Assembly: GCF_913778665.1 (NCBI RefSeq)
Contig: NZ_CAJYVQ010000008.1
Span: 372,001-436,000, forward strand
DNA from: an uncultured Stenotrophomonas sp.
GTDB taxonomy: Bacteria > Pseudomonadota > Gammaproteobacteria > Xanthomonadales > Xanthomonadaceae
Reading direction: 5' to 3'
Length of the DNA: 64,000 nucleotides
Both the position numbers and the translations under genes were made by a program. Positions 45,581 to 58,439 of the stretch are shown here, one piece after another; position 1 is the stretch's first letter; every line of letters begins with the position of its first letter. Below the pieces are notes generated by a model, which worked only from the letters and a program-made list of their open reading frames with translations, was not told the origin of the DNA and did not search any database.

Positions 45581-46064
45581 GCGCAAGGCAGCCCATCAGC
45601 GCCCGTTTCATGTGCCGCTTCACCGTGGACAGCGACAGCCCCAGCTGATCGCTGATGGCCTCATAGCGAAGCCCGTCGAACTGCGCCAGCAGGAACACCC
45701 GGCGCGCCATTGCCGGCAACCCGTCCAGCATCGCATCGATCTGCTGCAGGGCCTCACGCACCAGCGCCTGTTCTTCCAGCGAGGGCTGCACCGGCTCCGG
45801 CACCTGTGCCAGGTATTCCAGGTAGGCGCGTTCCAGCGCCTGGCGGCGGAACCAGTTGGCGGCCAGCCCGCGCGCGACCGTGGTCAGGAACGCACGCGGC
45901 TCACGCAGGGCTGCGAGATCGCGCCCGTGCAACAGCCGCGCGAAGGTGTCCTGGGTGAGATCGTCGGCCACGTCGCGATTGCCCACGCGTCCGCTCAGCC
46001 AGCCGTGCAGCCAGACACGATGGTCGCGGTACAGCATGCCCAGTTGTTCGTGTCGGGGGCCCAT
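45570..46064 (-). CDS. FecI-type ECF sigma factor
   Basis: The protein has 164 residues: a sigma region 2 (VADDLTQDTFARLL, the usual D-x-x-Q-E/D-x-F core-binding motif) and region 4 (LDGLPAMARRVFLLAQFDGLRYEAISDQLGLSLSTVKRHMKRAL, helix-turn-helix for the -35 box). It should be released by the FecR partner to transcribe the receptor operon. The ATG at 46064 was chosen; a long open frame upstream is noncoding. A probable Fur box begins 29 bases upstream, so iron repression is expected. Confidence 0.92.
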   Translation of the reverse strand: MGPRHEQLGMLYRDHRVWLHGWLSGRVGNRDVADDLTQDTFARLLHGRDLAALREPRAFLTTVARGLAANWFRRQALERAYLEYLAQVPEPVQPSLEEQALVREALQQIDAMLDGLPAMARRVFLLAQFDGLRYEAISDQLGLSLSTVKRHMKRALMGCLAHAG

Positions 46065-46092
46065 GAAAGAGGATGTGTGGCCTTGATAGAAA

Positions 46093-46107
46093 TGAGAATG
46101 ATTCGCA
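46093..46107 (-). promoter_or_regulatory. Fur box upstream of the ECF sigma factor gene
   Basis: TGAGAATGATTCGCA fits the 7-1-7 Fur consensus (TGATAAT-N-ATTATCA) at 11 of 14 positions. It lies immediately before the start codon region of the sigma-factor gene, where bound Fur would block transcription. Confidence 0.7.
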
Positions 46108-46239
46108 AGTATCGCACCCGCGATGCTCGGATTCCAGTGCCAGGCGCGCAGTGGCTTGCGCTGGATCAACGCGGCGGCAACATGCGGTGCGGCATGCTGG
46201 CCACTGGCTGACTGGCCTCGGGGTGCAGTCGCAGCCACC

Positions 46240-46267
46240 CTTGAAACAGGGTGGGGCAACCGCATCT
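46240..46267 (+). promoter_or_regulatory. sigma-32 heat-shock promoter of clpB
   Basis: CTTGAAA, 13 bases, then CCGCATCT. The -35 is an exact match and the -10 (CCCCATnT) has one mismatch, with consensus spacing. Transcription should begin about 45 bases before the clpB ATG. Confidence 0.85.
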
Positions 46268-46317
46268 TTCCAGCATTGCCGGCGCGGGCCGGCCCTGATG
46301 ACCGATGAGGATTCGCA

Positions 46318-48903
<2,586 letters not shown>

Positions 48904-48910
48904 ATCATGC

Positions 48911-48940
48911 GGGGCGCTGCCTGATCGCAGCGCCCCGTTT
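48911..48940 (+). terminator. Rho-independent terminator of clpB
   Basis: GGGGCGCTGC (48911-48920), CTGATC, GCAGCGCCCC (48927-48936) is a perfect 10-base stem, followed by GTTT. Confidence 0.8.
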
Positions 48941-48951
48941 CCTGCGAAGTA

Positions 48952-48970
48952 CGCCGGGCCATGCCCGGCG
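48952..48970. repeat. SMAG-type core palindrome
   Basis: CGCCGGGC, CAT, GCCCGGCG is a perfect 8-base stem between clpB and the convergent mipA-like gene. Confidence 0.65.
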
Positions 48971-48975
48971 CTCAC

Positions 48976-49776
48976 TCAGAAGCGGTGCGTATAACCGCTC
49001 ATCAAGCCGAACTGGTTCGCCTTCTGCACGATCGGGCTGTCGGCGGCATCGCCAAGCAGGCGCGTGCCTTCGGCCGAGATGTACCAGTTGCCGTTGCGGC
49101 CCACGCGGTGGCTCCACTTCAGGCCGATACCGGCACTGACCAGGCCGGCCTTTGGCTTGTGCTGGGCAAAGCCGCTACGCGCCGCCTGTTCCGGGCTGAC
49201 GCCGTACCAGGTCTCCATGTAACCGCGGTTGCCGTAGTCGGTGGAGACACTGCCGCTGACCACGCCACCGGCCAGGTCGAACAGGGGCATGGTCAGGTTC
49301 AAGTGCACCTGCTGGGTGGCCAGGCCGTTCTCGGCCTTGTCCTCATCCTTGCGGGTGAACTGCCAGGAACCGCTCAGCACGGCTTCGCCCAGCGTAAAAC
49401 CAGCCGAGACGCCGACCAGGGGACGGGTATCGATATCACCCATGCCGCGCAGGAAGTCGGAACCACCGAGCAGGGAGTCCTTTTCCTTGCGGATGCCGCT
49501 GGCGCCGACGTAGGCCCGCACGCGGGTGTGCTCGCCGATGGAGGTGCCCCAGCCGATGCCGCTGGTGCCCAGAAACCAGCCTCCCGGCGAGGTGACATCA
49601 AAGGACAGCGAAGGCGTCGCACGATACTCCTCGCTGCCGCTGTAGCGCGGCGCCACGCCACCGCCGGCAGCGACCTCGAAGGTCCAGTGGTCATCCTTGG
49701 CGTGGGCGATCGGGGCGGCGAACAGCGGCAACAGGGCCAGGCAGAACAGGGCGGGGGAACGGCGAAGCAGGGACAT
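48976..49776 (-). CDS. MipA/OmpV-family outer-membrane protein
   Basis: The protein has 266 residues with a signal peptide (FCLALLPLFAAPIAHA) and a beta-barrel pattern ending in Phe (GLMSGYTHRF). Family blocks are FEVAAGGGVAPRYSGSEEYRATPSLSFDV and SWQFTRKDEDKAENG. MipA/OmpV proteins scaffold peptidoglycan enzymes or act as pores. The ATG at 49776 follows GAGAG. The gene lies 140 bases downstream of, and on the same strand as, a regulator-kinase pair, so it is likely a target of that system, as inferred for similar clusters. Confidence 0.88.
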   Translation of the reverse strand: MSLLRRSPALFCLALLPLFAAPIAHAKDDHWTFEVAAGGGVAPRYSGSEEYRATPSLSFDVTSPGGWFLGTSGIGWGTSIGEHTRVRAYVGASGIRKEKDSLLGGSDFLRGMGDIDTRPLVGVSAGFTLGEAVLSGSWQFTRKDEDKAENGLATQQVHLNLTMPLFDLAGGVVSGSVSTDYGNRGYMETWYGVSPEQAARSGFAQHKPKAGLVSAGIGLKWSHRVGRNGNWYISAEGTRLLGDAADSPIVQKANQFGLMSGYTHRF

Positions 49777-49916
49777 GGAAACTCTCGACAATGGGAGGAA
49801 AGCAGCGCGCGCATCCGGCGAGTGCTGCAGGGTCGCTAGCGTGGCGATACGCCGGCGACCGATCCGTCCGCAGTTGTGCGGGAGTTGTAAGCAACTGTAA
49901 TCGTGCCCGTGGGCGT

Positions 49917-51206
49917 TCAGCTGGCAGCCAGCGGCCAGTGCATTTCCAGGCGCGCGCCGCCCAGCGTGGCGCGGCTGATGCGCAGCTCGCCGCCGTGTCG
50001 GGCGGCGATGCGGTTGACGATGGCCAGGCCCAGGCCGAAGCCGCCGGTATCGCGGCTGCGGCTGTCGTCCAGGCGGGTGAATGGACGCATCACCTTCTCA
50101 CGATCGGCTTCGGCGATGCCGGGGCCGTCGTCATCCACACGCAGGCAGGCCCGGCCGCCGACGCCGACCAGCGAGACTTCCACCTGCGAATGCGTGTGGC
50201 GCAGCGCATTGCCCACCAGATTGCTCAGTGCCAGCTGCAGCAGGCGCGGCTCGGCATCCACCCGTGGCAACGCACTGGGCTGCACGCGCAGGACCACGCC
50301 GCCGCGTTCGGCATCACGGCGTGCATCGGCCAGACAGGCCTGCAGCCAGTCGTCGGCTTCGATGCGCTGCATCGGCTCGCCTTCGCTGGGATGCTCCAGA
50401 CGCTCATAGGCCAGCAGTTCGCTGACCAGCCGGTTGAGTTCGGCCAGATCGCCATGCAGCCCCTGTGCCAGCCGTGCACGGCGTTCGCGATCATCACTGT
50501 CCTGCATCAGGTCCAGGCCGAATGCCACGCGCGCGATCGGCGTGCGCAGTTCGTGCGAGATCGCATGGGTCAGGTCGCGCTGGCGCTGCACCAGTTCGGC
50601 CACGCGTGCGGCCATGCGGTTGGAATGGTCGACGATGACCCGGATCTGAGAGCGCGGCGAGACCTGGGCGCGTGCCTGCAGATCGCCGGCGCCGATGCGG
50701 TCGGCGTGCAGGCGCAGCGCTTCCAGGTCGCGCCAGAGCAGGCGTACCCACGCATACAGGCTGGCACCGACCAGCAGCAGGATGCTGAGGTAGGCGGCAA
50801 TGGTCATGTACGTTGTCATCTGCACCGCGCCAGGCAGGCGCAGGTGCAACCAGCGCCCATGGATGCCCTCGATGGGCAGCAGCACCTGCTGGTACTGATC
50901 GCGCACGATGAAGCCATCGGCCTTTACGGCTGCCTGTTCCTGCGCGTCGAGCGCGGGAGGCGTGGCGAGCAGGGTCAGGGCGATGCCATAGTGGGGCTGC
51001 CACTGCTGCAGGCGCTCGCGCTGCTGGCCGGCGTCCAGGCCCGCCAGGCCGCTGCGCAGGGCGTATACCTGTCCGCGCACTTGCTCGACGAACACGCGAT
51101 CCTGCACGGGCGTGTAGATGCCGTCCAGGATGTGGTTGAGGAAAAACACCGACACCAGGAAGCAGGCACCGGTGACAAACCACAACCACAGGAACAGCCG
51201 CTTCAT
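49917..51206 (-). CDS. sensor histidine kinase (RstB-like)
   Basis: The protein has 429 residues: a first membrane helix at residues 4-25 (LFLWLWFVTGACFLVSVFFL), a periplasmic domain of about 110 residues, a second helix near 135-155 (TIAAYLSILLLVGASLYAW), and HAMP. These are followed by an H-box (LTHAISHELRTPIARVAFGLD), an N-box (SNLVGNALRHTHS) and G-boxes (DDDGPGI, GFGLGLAIV). The start overlaps the regulator stop by four bases (ATGA). It should phosphorylate the regulator at 51203. The stimulus is unknown. Confidence 0.9.
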   Translation of the reverse strand: MKRLFLWLWFVTGACFLVSVFFLNHILDGIYTPVQDRVFVEQVRGQVYALRSGLAGLDAGQQRERLQQWQPHYGIALTLLATPPALDAQEQAAVKADGFIVRDQYQQVLLPIEGIHGRWLHLRLPGAVQMTTYMTIAAYLSILLLVGASLYAWVRLLWRDLEALRLHADRIGAGDLQARAQVSPRSQIRVIVDHSNRMAARVAELVQRQRDLTHAISHELRTPIARVAFGLDLMQDSDDRERRARLAQGLHGDLAELNRLVSELLAYERLEHPSEGEPMQRIEADDWLQACLADARRDAERGGVVLRVQPSALPRVDAEPRLLQLALSNLVGNALRHTHSQVEVSLVGVGGRACLRVDDDGPGIAEADREKVMRPFTRLDDSRSRDTGGFGLGLAIVNRIAARHGGELRISRATLGGARLEMHWPLAAS

Positions 51207-51940
51207 GCGGTCCAGGCCGACGGGTTGAACTGGTAGCCGCGGCCCCACACGGTCTTGATCCGCCGCGGTTCGCGCGCGTCATCGCCCAGCTTGCGGCGCA
51301 GCTTGCCGATGCTGACATCGACACTACGGTCCAGGCCGTCGAAGCCGATGCCGCGCACCGCCTGCAGGATCTGGTCGCGCGACAGGATCTGCCCCGGCTG
51401 GCTGGCCAGCAGCCACAGGATCTCGAATTCGGTGGTGCCCATGTCTACCGGCTGGCCATGCAGATGCACCTCGCGCTGCATGCGGTCGATCAGCAGTTCA
51501 CCATGCATCAGTCGGCAGGGCGTGCCGGTGTTGCTGCTGCCGTGGCGGCGGCGCAGCAGCGCGCGCAGGCGCGCCAGCAGCAGGCGTGGTTCGATCGGCT
51601 TGTGCACGTAATCGTCGGCGCCCGATTCCAGGCCCAGTACCTGCTCGATATCGTCCTCGCAGGCGGTCAGCATCAGGATCGGCACATCGGAGAAGCTGCG
51701 GATCTGTCGGCATACGTCGATGCCGCCGAGGCCGGGCAGCATCAGGTCCAGCACCACCAGCTCCGGCGCATGCTGGCGGCAGGCCGCGCCAGCCAGGTCG
51801 CCACGAGCGATGTGCTGCACGGCAAATCCATGCTCGTGCAGGTAGTCGCTGACCAGTTCGGCCAGGCGACGATCATCTTCCACCAGCAGGACCTGGGTGG
51901 GTGTGCCGCTGGCGGCGGGTGTCCAAGGGGATGGCTGCAT
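51203..51940 (-). CDS. OmpR-family response regulator (RstA-like)
   Basis: The protein has 245 residues with an unusual N-terminal extension of about 14 residues (MQPSPWTPAASGTP) before the receiver domain. The domain has an EDD acidic pair, a phospho-Asp in VVLDLMLPGLGG, TAC in place of the usual TAR, and HKPIEP. The winged-helix domain ends in WGRGYQFNP. It pairs with the overlapping kinase gene and probably controls the MipA-type gene downstream. The start is open to doubt because an internal GTG exists near the receiver (VLLVEDD). Confidence 0.9.
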   Translation of the reverse strand: MQPSPWTPAASGTPTQVLLVEDDRRLAELVSDYLHEHGFAVQHIARGDLAGAACRQHAPELVVLDLMLPGLGGIDVCRQIRSFSDVPILMLTACEDDIEQVLGLESGADDYVHKPIEPRLLLARLRALLRRRHGSSNTGTPCRLMHGELLIDRMQREVHLHGQPVDMGTTEFEILWLLASQPGQILSRDQILQAVRGIGFDGLDRSVDVSIGKLRRKLGDDAREPRRIKTVWGRGYQFNPSAWTA

Positions 51941-52122
51941 GCGCGTTGGGCCTCCGTGCCCGGGCAGGAGCGCCCGGCGGCGAAGCCTAGCAACGGCCCA
52001 TGACCGCTGCCTGAATCGCGGCCAACCTGATAACCGGCGGTACGGACGTCATCGCCAGCGGCTCTCAGTGCCACGCCCCGGCTGGCCTATGGTGGCGGTT
52101 TCCCCGGATGGAGCCTGGCGCA

Positions 52123-53409
52123 ATGAGCGACCCGCAGTGGCAACTGGAAACCCTGGCCGTGCACGGCGGCTACCGTCCCGACCCGACCACCCGCGCGGTG
52201 GCGGTGCCGATCTACCAGACGGTTGCGTACGCCTTCGATGACACCCAGCACGGGGCCGACCTGTTCGACCTGAAGGTGCCAGGCAATATCTACACCCGCA
52301 TCATGAACCCCACCACCGACGTGCTGGAGCAGCGCCTGGCCGCCCTGGAAGGTGGCATCGGCGCACTCGCGCTGGCCTCGGGACAGGCCGCGATCACCTA
52401 TGCCATCCAGACCATTGCCGAAGCCGGTGACAACATCGTCGCCTCCAGCGCGCTGTACGGCGGCAGCCTCAACCTGCTGGCGCACACGCTGCCGCAGTAC
52501 GGTATCCAGGCGCGTTTCGCCGATCCTGCCGATCCAGCTGCGTTCGCTGCGCTGATCGACGACCGCACCAAGGCGGTGTTCGTCGAATCGATCGGCAACC
52601 CGCGCGGCAACGTCACCGACATCGCCACCATCGCCGAGGTCGCGCATGCCGCCGGCGTGCCGCTGATCGTCGACAACACAGTGGCCACACCGTTCCTGCT
52701 GCGCCCGTTCGAGCACGGCGCCGACATCGTGGTGCATTCATTGACCAAGTACCTGGGCGGCCACGGCAACAGCCTGGGCGGTGCAATCATCGACTCGGGG
52801 CGTTTCGACTGGGCCGCGCAGCCAAAGCGTTTTGCCCGCCTCAACCAGCCCGATCCCAGCTACCACGGCGTGGTTTACACCGAAGCACTGGGCCCTGCCG
52901 CCTACATCGGCCGCGCGCGGGTGGTGCCACTGCGGAATACCGGTGCGGCGCTGTCGCCGTTCAATGCGTTCCTGATCCTGCAGGGCATCGAGACCCTGGC
53001 CCTGCGCATGGAACGCATCAACGCCAACGCACTGGCCGTCGCGCAGTACCTGCAGGCGCATGACAAGGTTGCCTGGGTGCGATACGCCGGGTTGGCCGAC
53101 GATCCGGAACATGCTGCCGCACAGCGCTACCTTGGCGGGCACGGCTCGGGCGTGTTGACCTTCGGCCTGCCCGGCGGCCGCGAGGCAGGCGCACGTTTCC
53201 TCGATGCGCTGAAGCTGTTCACCCGGCTGGTGAACCTGGGTGACGCCAAATCGCTGGCGACCCATCCAGCGTCCACCACCCATCGCCAGCTGGATGCCGC
53301 TGAACTGGCCAAAGCGGGTGTGAGCGAGGACACCGTGCGGCTGTCGATCGGCATCGAACACATCGGCGACCTGCGCGCGGACCTGGAGCAGGCGCTGGCG
53401 GGCGCCTGA
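52123..53409 (+). CDS. metY: O-acetylhomoserine sulfhydrylase MetY
   Basis: The 428-residue PLP enzyme of the Cys/Met-metabolism family makes homocysteine (or methionine) from O-acetylhomoserine and sulfide. Landmarks are LETLAVHGGYRPDPTTRAVAVPIYQT at the start, YTRIMNPTTDVLEQRLAALEGG, the PLP lysine in HSLTKYLGGHG, and VNLGDAKSLATHPASTTH near the end. Length and the GNPRGNVTDI block favour MetY over cystathionine gamma-synthase. The ATG at 52123 has GGAG upstream. It stands alone and ends at a strong terminator. Confidence 0.92.
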   Translation: MSDPQWQLETLAVHGGYRPDPTTRAVAVPIYQTVAYAFDDTQHGADLFDLKVPGNIYTRIMNPTTDVLEQRLAALEGGIGALALASGQAAITYAIQTIAEAGDNIVASSALYGGSLNLLAHTLPQYGIQARFADPADPAAFAALIDDRTKAVFVESIGNPRGNVTDIATIAEVAHAAGVPLIVDNTVATPFLLRPFEHGADIVVHSLTKYLGGHGNSLGGAIIDSGRFDWAAQPKRFARLNQPDPSYHGVVYTEALGPAAYIGRARVVPLRNTGAALSPFNAFLILQGIETLALRMERINANALAVAQYLQAHDKVAWVRYAGLADDPEHAAAQRYLGGHGSGVLTFGLPGGREAGARFLDALKLFTRLVNLGDAKSLATHPASTTHRQLDAAELAKAGVSEDTVRLSIGIEHIGDLRADLEQALAGA

Positions 53410-53511
53410 TAGCCGCGCGCTTGGTGCATATCGCCACAGGCGATCACCACCGGTGCCGCGATGCGCTACGGTGGAACTGCCTCTCCAAGGCGTGGCAACG
53501 TGGCGATCCAG

Positions 53512-53547
53512 ATCCCCGGTCGATGCGGGTCGACCGGGGATTTTTTT
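53512..53547 (+). terminator. Rho-independent terminator of metY
   Basis: ATCCCCGGTCGA (53512-53523), TGCGGG, TCGACCGGGGAT (53530-53541) is a perfect 12-base stem, followed by a T-run. Confidence 0.9.
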
Positions 53548-53557
53548 GTTTCCGGGG

Positions 53558-53590
53558 TCAGATCCGTTTTCCTGTGGAAAACGGATCTGA
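53558..53590. repeat. perfect 15-base inverted repeat with 3-base loop
   Basis: TCAGATCCGTTTTCC, TGT, GGAAAACGGATCTGA. It is preceded by GGGG and followed by GCC. It has no GTAG lead and is not a SMAG unit. It stands just after the metY terminator in the 442-base gap (53410-53851), which carries no gene. Confidence 0.8.
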
Positions 53591-53603
53591 GCCTTGCGCC
53601 GAC

Positions 53604-53623
53604 GTGTCGACCCAGGTCGGCAC
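53604..53623. repeat. degenerate SMAG repeat
   Basis: GTGTCGACCCAGGTCGGCAC is an imperfect palindrome close to the GTGCCGACC unit at 4907. Confidence 0.5.
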
Positions 53624-53670
53624 CTGCCAAGGCAGAACGCCGTTCCGACAGATCGCAGGAATCTGTCGAA

Positions 53671-53772
53671 GGCGGGGTGGGTCCGGTTGCAGGGGCGTGA
53701 GCGCCATGGATGGCGCGACCGAGCCTCCATGGACGGATTCACGGCGTCCCCTGCAACCGGACCCGCCCCGCC
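53671..53772. repeat. 102-base inverted-repeat element, copy C
   Basis: The 25-base arms (53671-53695 and 53748-53772) differ by a single G:T-type mismatch and enclose a 52-base loop containing GCGCCATGGATGGCGC. Its loop is the reverse complement of copy A's loop with scattered substitutions, so the whole element is inverted relative to copy A. The right flank (to about 53830) also matches, in reverse, the left flank of copy A. Confidence 0.85.
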
Positions 53773-53851
53773 ATCCCACGGATAGTCAGCTTTTGCTTTT
53801 GCCGTTGCCTTGGCAGGTGCAGGGCTGCAAGCCCTGCCGCACCCACACCCC

Positions 53852-55549
53852 TCACACCACCGGAATGCTGTGCTGCCCCAGATTCCGGTACGGCGGCGTG
53901 GACATGATCATCTCCGCCAGCGAATAGGCCAGCTCGCGCTCGGCCATCACCGTGCCATCGGCGCCGTGTTCCAGCAGATGCTTCACTTCGGCATCGCTGT
54001 GCGCGCGTGCCAGCAGGGTCAGGTCCGGGTTGATCGCGCGCAGCTTGGCCAGCGCCTCACCGGCTTCCAGCGGCTGCGGAATCGCCAGCACCGCGATCTT
54101 GGCGCGCTCCGGATGGGCCTCGGCCAGCACCCGGTCGGCGGCGGCACTGCCGCGGATCGCCGCCAGGCCCTTGGCATGCGCCTGTTCGACATGTTCCTTG
54201 TTGTCATCGATCACCAGCACCGGCACGCCGCGATCACGCAGCACCTGCGCCAGCTCGCTGCCGACGCGGCCGTAACCGATCACGATGGCGTGGCCATGCA
54301 GGTCGCGGGACGGGCCGATGGCCTCCGGCGGCTCCGGTGCCTGCGGTTGCTGCTCCTGCTTGGCCTGCCAGCGGTCGAGCAGGCCGAACACCAGCGGGTT
54401 GAGCATGATCGACACCAGCGCACCGGCCAGCACCAGCGACTGGCCTTCCTTCGGCAGGATCTGCAGAGCCACGCCGAGGCCGGCGATGATGAAGGCGAAC
54501 TCGCCGATCTGCGCCAGGCTGGCCGAGATGGTCAGCGCGGTGCTGGTCGGGTGGCCGAATGCACGCACGATGAAGAAGGCGGCGGCCGACTTGCCGAACA
54601 TGATGATCAGCACCGTGGCCAGCACCTGCCACGGATGCTGGATGAGGATGTTGGGGTCGAACAGCATGCCGACCGACACAAAGAACAGCACCGCAAATGC
54701 GTCGCGCAGCGGCAGCGAATCGGTCGCGGCCTTGTGGCTCAATTCCGATTCGTTGAGCAGCATGCCGGCGAAGAACGCGCCCAGCGCGAACGAGACACCG
54801 AACAGCATGGCCGAGCCGAACGCTACGCCCAGCGCGATCGCCAGCACCGACAGGGTGAACAGTTCGCGCGAACCGGTACCGGCGATGCGTTCGAGGATCC
54901 ACGGGATGACCCGGCGGCCGACCACCAGCATCACCGCCACGAACAGGCCCAGCTGCACGAACGTCCAGCCGATGTCGGCCAGCACGCTGCCCAGCGAGTG
55001 CGATTCCTTGGCCGCATCGGGACCGAACACGCCGGCCATCACCGGCATCATCACCAGCGCCAGTACGCAGGCCAGGTCTTCCACGATCAGCCAGCCGACC
55101 GCGATCTTGCCGCGCATGGTTTCCAGCAGGCGGCGTTCCTCCATCGCCCGCAGCAGCACCACGGTACTGGCGGTGGCCAGCGAGAAACCGAAGATGACGC
55201 CATGGATGGCCGGCCAGCCCATCAGCGAGGCCACACCCCAGCCGAGCAGGGTGGCGACTGCGATCTGGCCGATGGCACCGGGGATGGCGATGGCCTTGAC
55301 CGCCATCAGGTCCTTCAGCGAGAAATGCAGGCCGACGCCGAACATCAGCAGCATCACACCCAGCTCGGCCAGCTGATTGGCCAGCGCCTGGTCAGCGACG
55401 AAGCCGGGGGTGAACGGGCCTACACAGATGCCAGCAACCAGGTAACCGACCAGGGGAGACAAGCGGAGCTTGTTGGCCAGCGCGCCAAAGATGAAGGCGA
55501 GCCCCAGGCCAACGGCCACGATGTTGATCAGGTCGGTGTCATGGTGCAT
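53852..55549 (-). CDS. ybaL: YbaL/KefB-type monovalent cation:proton antiporter (CPA2)
   Basis: The 565-residue inner-membrane antiporter has about 12 helices (FALANKLRLSPLVGYLVAGICVGPFTPGF near the start, GVMLLMFGVGLHFSL, FALGAFFAGMLLNESE), followed by a cytosolic RCK/TrkA-N domain from about residue 420 (HAIVIGYGRVGSELAQVL, a Rossmann dinucleotide motif). Length and domain order fit YbaL. The ATG at 55549 was chosen; the frame continues upstream into a palindromic region that is not coding. Ion specificity is unknown. Confidence 0.9.
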   Translation of the reverse strand: MHHDTDLINIVAVGLGLAFIFGALANKLRLSPLVGYLVAGICVGPFTPGFVADQALANQLAELGVMLLMFGVGLHFSLKDLMAVKAIAIPGAIGQIAVATLLGWGVASLMGWPAIHGVIFGFSLATASTVVLLRAMEERRLLETMRGKIAVGWLIVEDLACVLALVMMPVMAGVFGPDAAKESHSLGSVLADIGWTFVQLGLFVAVMLVVGRRVIPWILERIAGTGSRELFTLSVLAIALGVAFGSAMLFGVSFALGAFFAGMLLNESELSHKAATDSLPLRDAFAVLFFVSVGMLFDPNILIQHPWQVLATVLIIMFGKSAAAFFIVRAFGHPTSTALTISASLAQIGEFAFIIAGLGVALQILPKEGQSLVLAGALVSIMLNPLVFGLLDRWQAKQEQQPQAPEPPEAIGPSRDLHGHAIVIGYGRVGSELAQVLRDRGVPVLVIDDNKEHVEQAHAKGLAAIRGSAAADRVLAEAHPERAKIAVLAIPQPLEAGEALAKLRAINPDLTLLARAHSDAEVKHLLEHGADGTVMAERELAYSLAEMIMSTPPYRNLGQHSIPVV

Positions 55550-55605
55550 CGGCACTCGCAGAAATCGGGGGGATGCCCCGATTTTCACCGATGAGGCCAG
55601 ATACG

Positions 55606-55644
55606 GCAAACCCGCCGGCCACGTGCCGTGGCCGGCGGGTTTGC
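55606..55644. repeat. 18-base perfect inverted repeat between ybaL and the TonB receptor gene
   Basis: GCAAACCCGCCGGCCACG, TGC, CGTGGCCGGCGGGTTTGC. With A/T-flanked ends it can act as a bidirectional terminator, or be a stray repeat. It is upstream of ybaL and downstream of the TonB receptor, so it would stop receptor transcripts. Confidence 0.75.
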
Positions 55645-55690
55645 CCACGCATTTCTACCCCCGCCTTCTACTGGATATGCGGCGAGGGTA

Positions 55691-55710
55691 TTCCGGCCAG
55701 CGGCCGGCAC
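55691..55710. repeat. SMAG-type palindrome
   Basis: TTCCGGCCAGCGGCCGGCAC, read in reverse, gives GTGCCGGCCGCTGGCCGG, the most typical SMAG core. It lies seven bases from the receptor stop. Confidence 0.7.
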
Positions 55711-55716
55711 TGCCGC

Positions 55717-58104
<2,388 letters not shown>

Positions 58105-58439
58105 CGGGATGGGGCTCCGGTTGGCAGGGGCGGCACCGGAATCGACATCACGGGGGTGAGGCGGACGGCGGTTGTTGCGGTGCGCAATACAGCAATTAAC
58201 GGGATATTCAGTGCGTGTCAAATGCCGGGCGTCAGAAAAAACGTTGCAGCAGCAACCATTTAGCGACAGCTGGCAGTGGCGCGGCGTGGGGGTCCGGGAC
58301 TGCGCGGGGCCGACGAGGGAGAGAGTTGGCCTGCCGCCGCGCATCCCGGGACGCGTCAAGTATTCGTTAACGCTAGAATTGCGTCGCAGGAACAGTGCTC
58401 ACCAGCACATTCCATCCGGTTATATGGACCCCTCCCCCG
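58105..58439. other. 335-base divergent region between TonB receptor and ABC-F gene
   Basis: No ORF with a plausible start is present. AT-rich stretches around 58185-58265 fit a promoter for the leftward receptor. TAGAAT at 58373-58378 is a plausible -10 box for the rightward ABC-F gene. No SMAG unit or large inverted repeat was found. Confidence 0.4.

Noticed and set aside
53810-55594. 594-codon open frame antisense to the antiporter
   Set aside because: It is rich in Gln/His/Arg with no recognisable fold, and is fully explained by the antiporter on the other strand.
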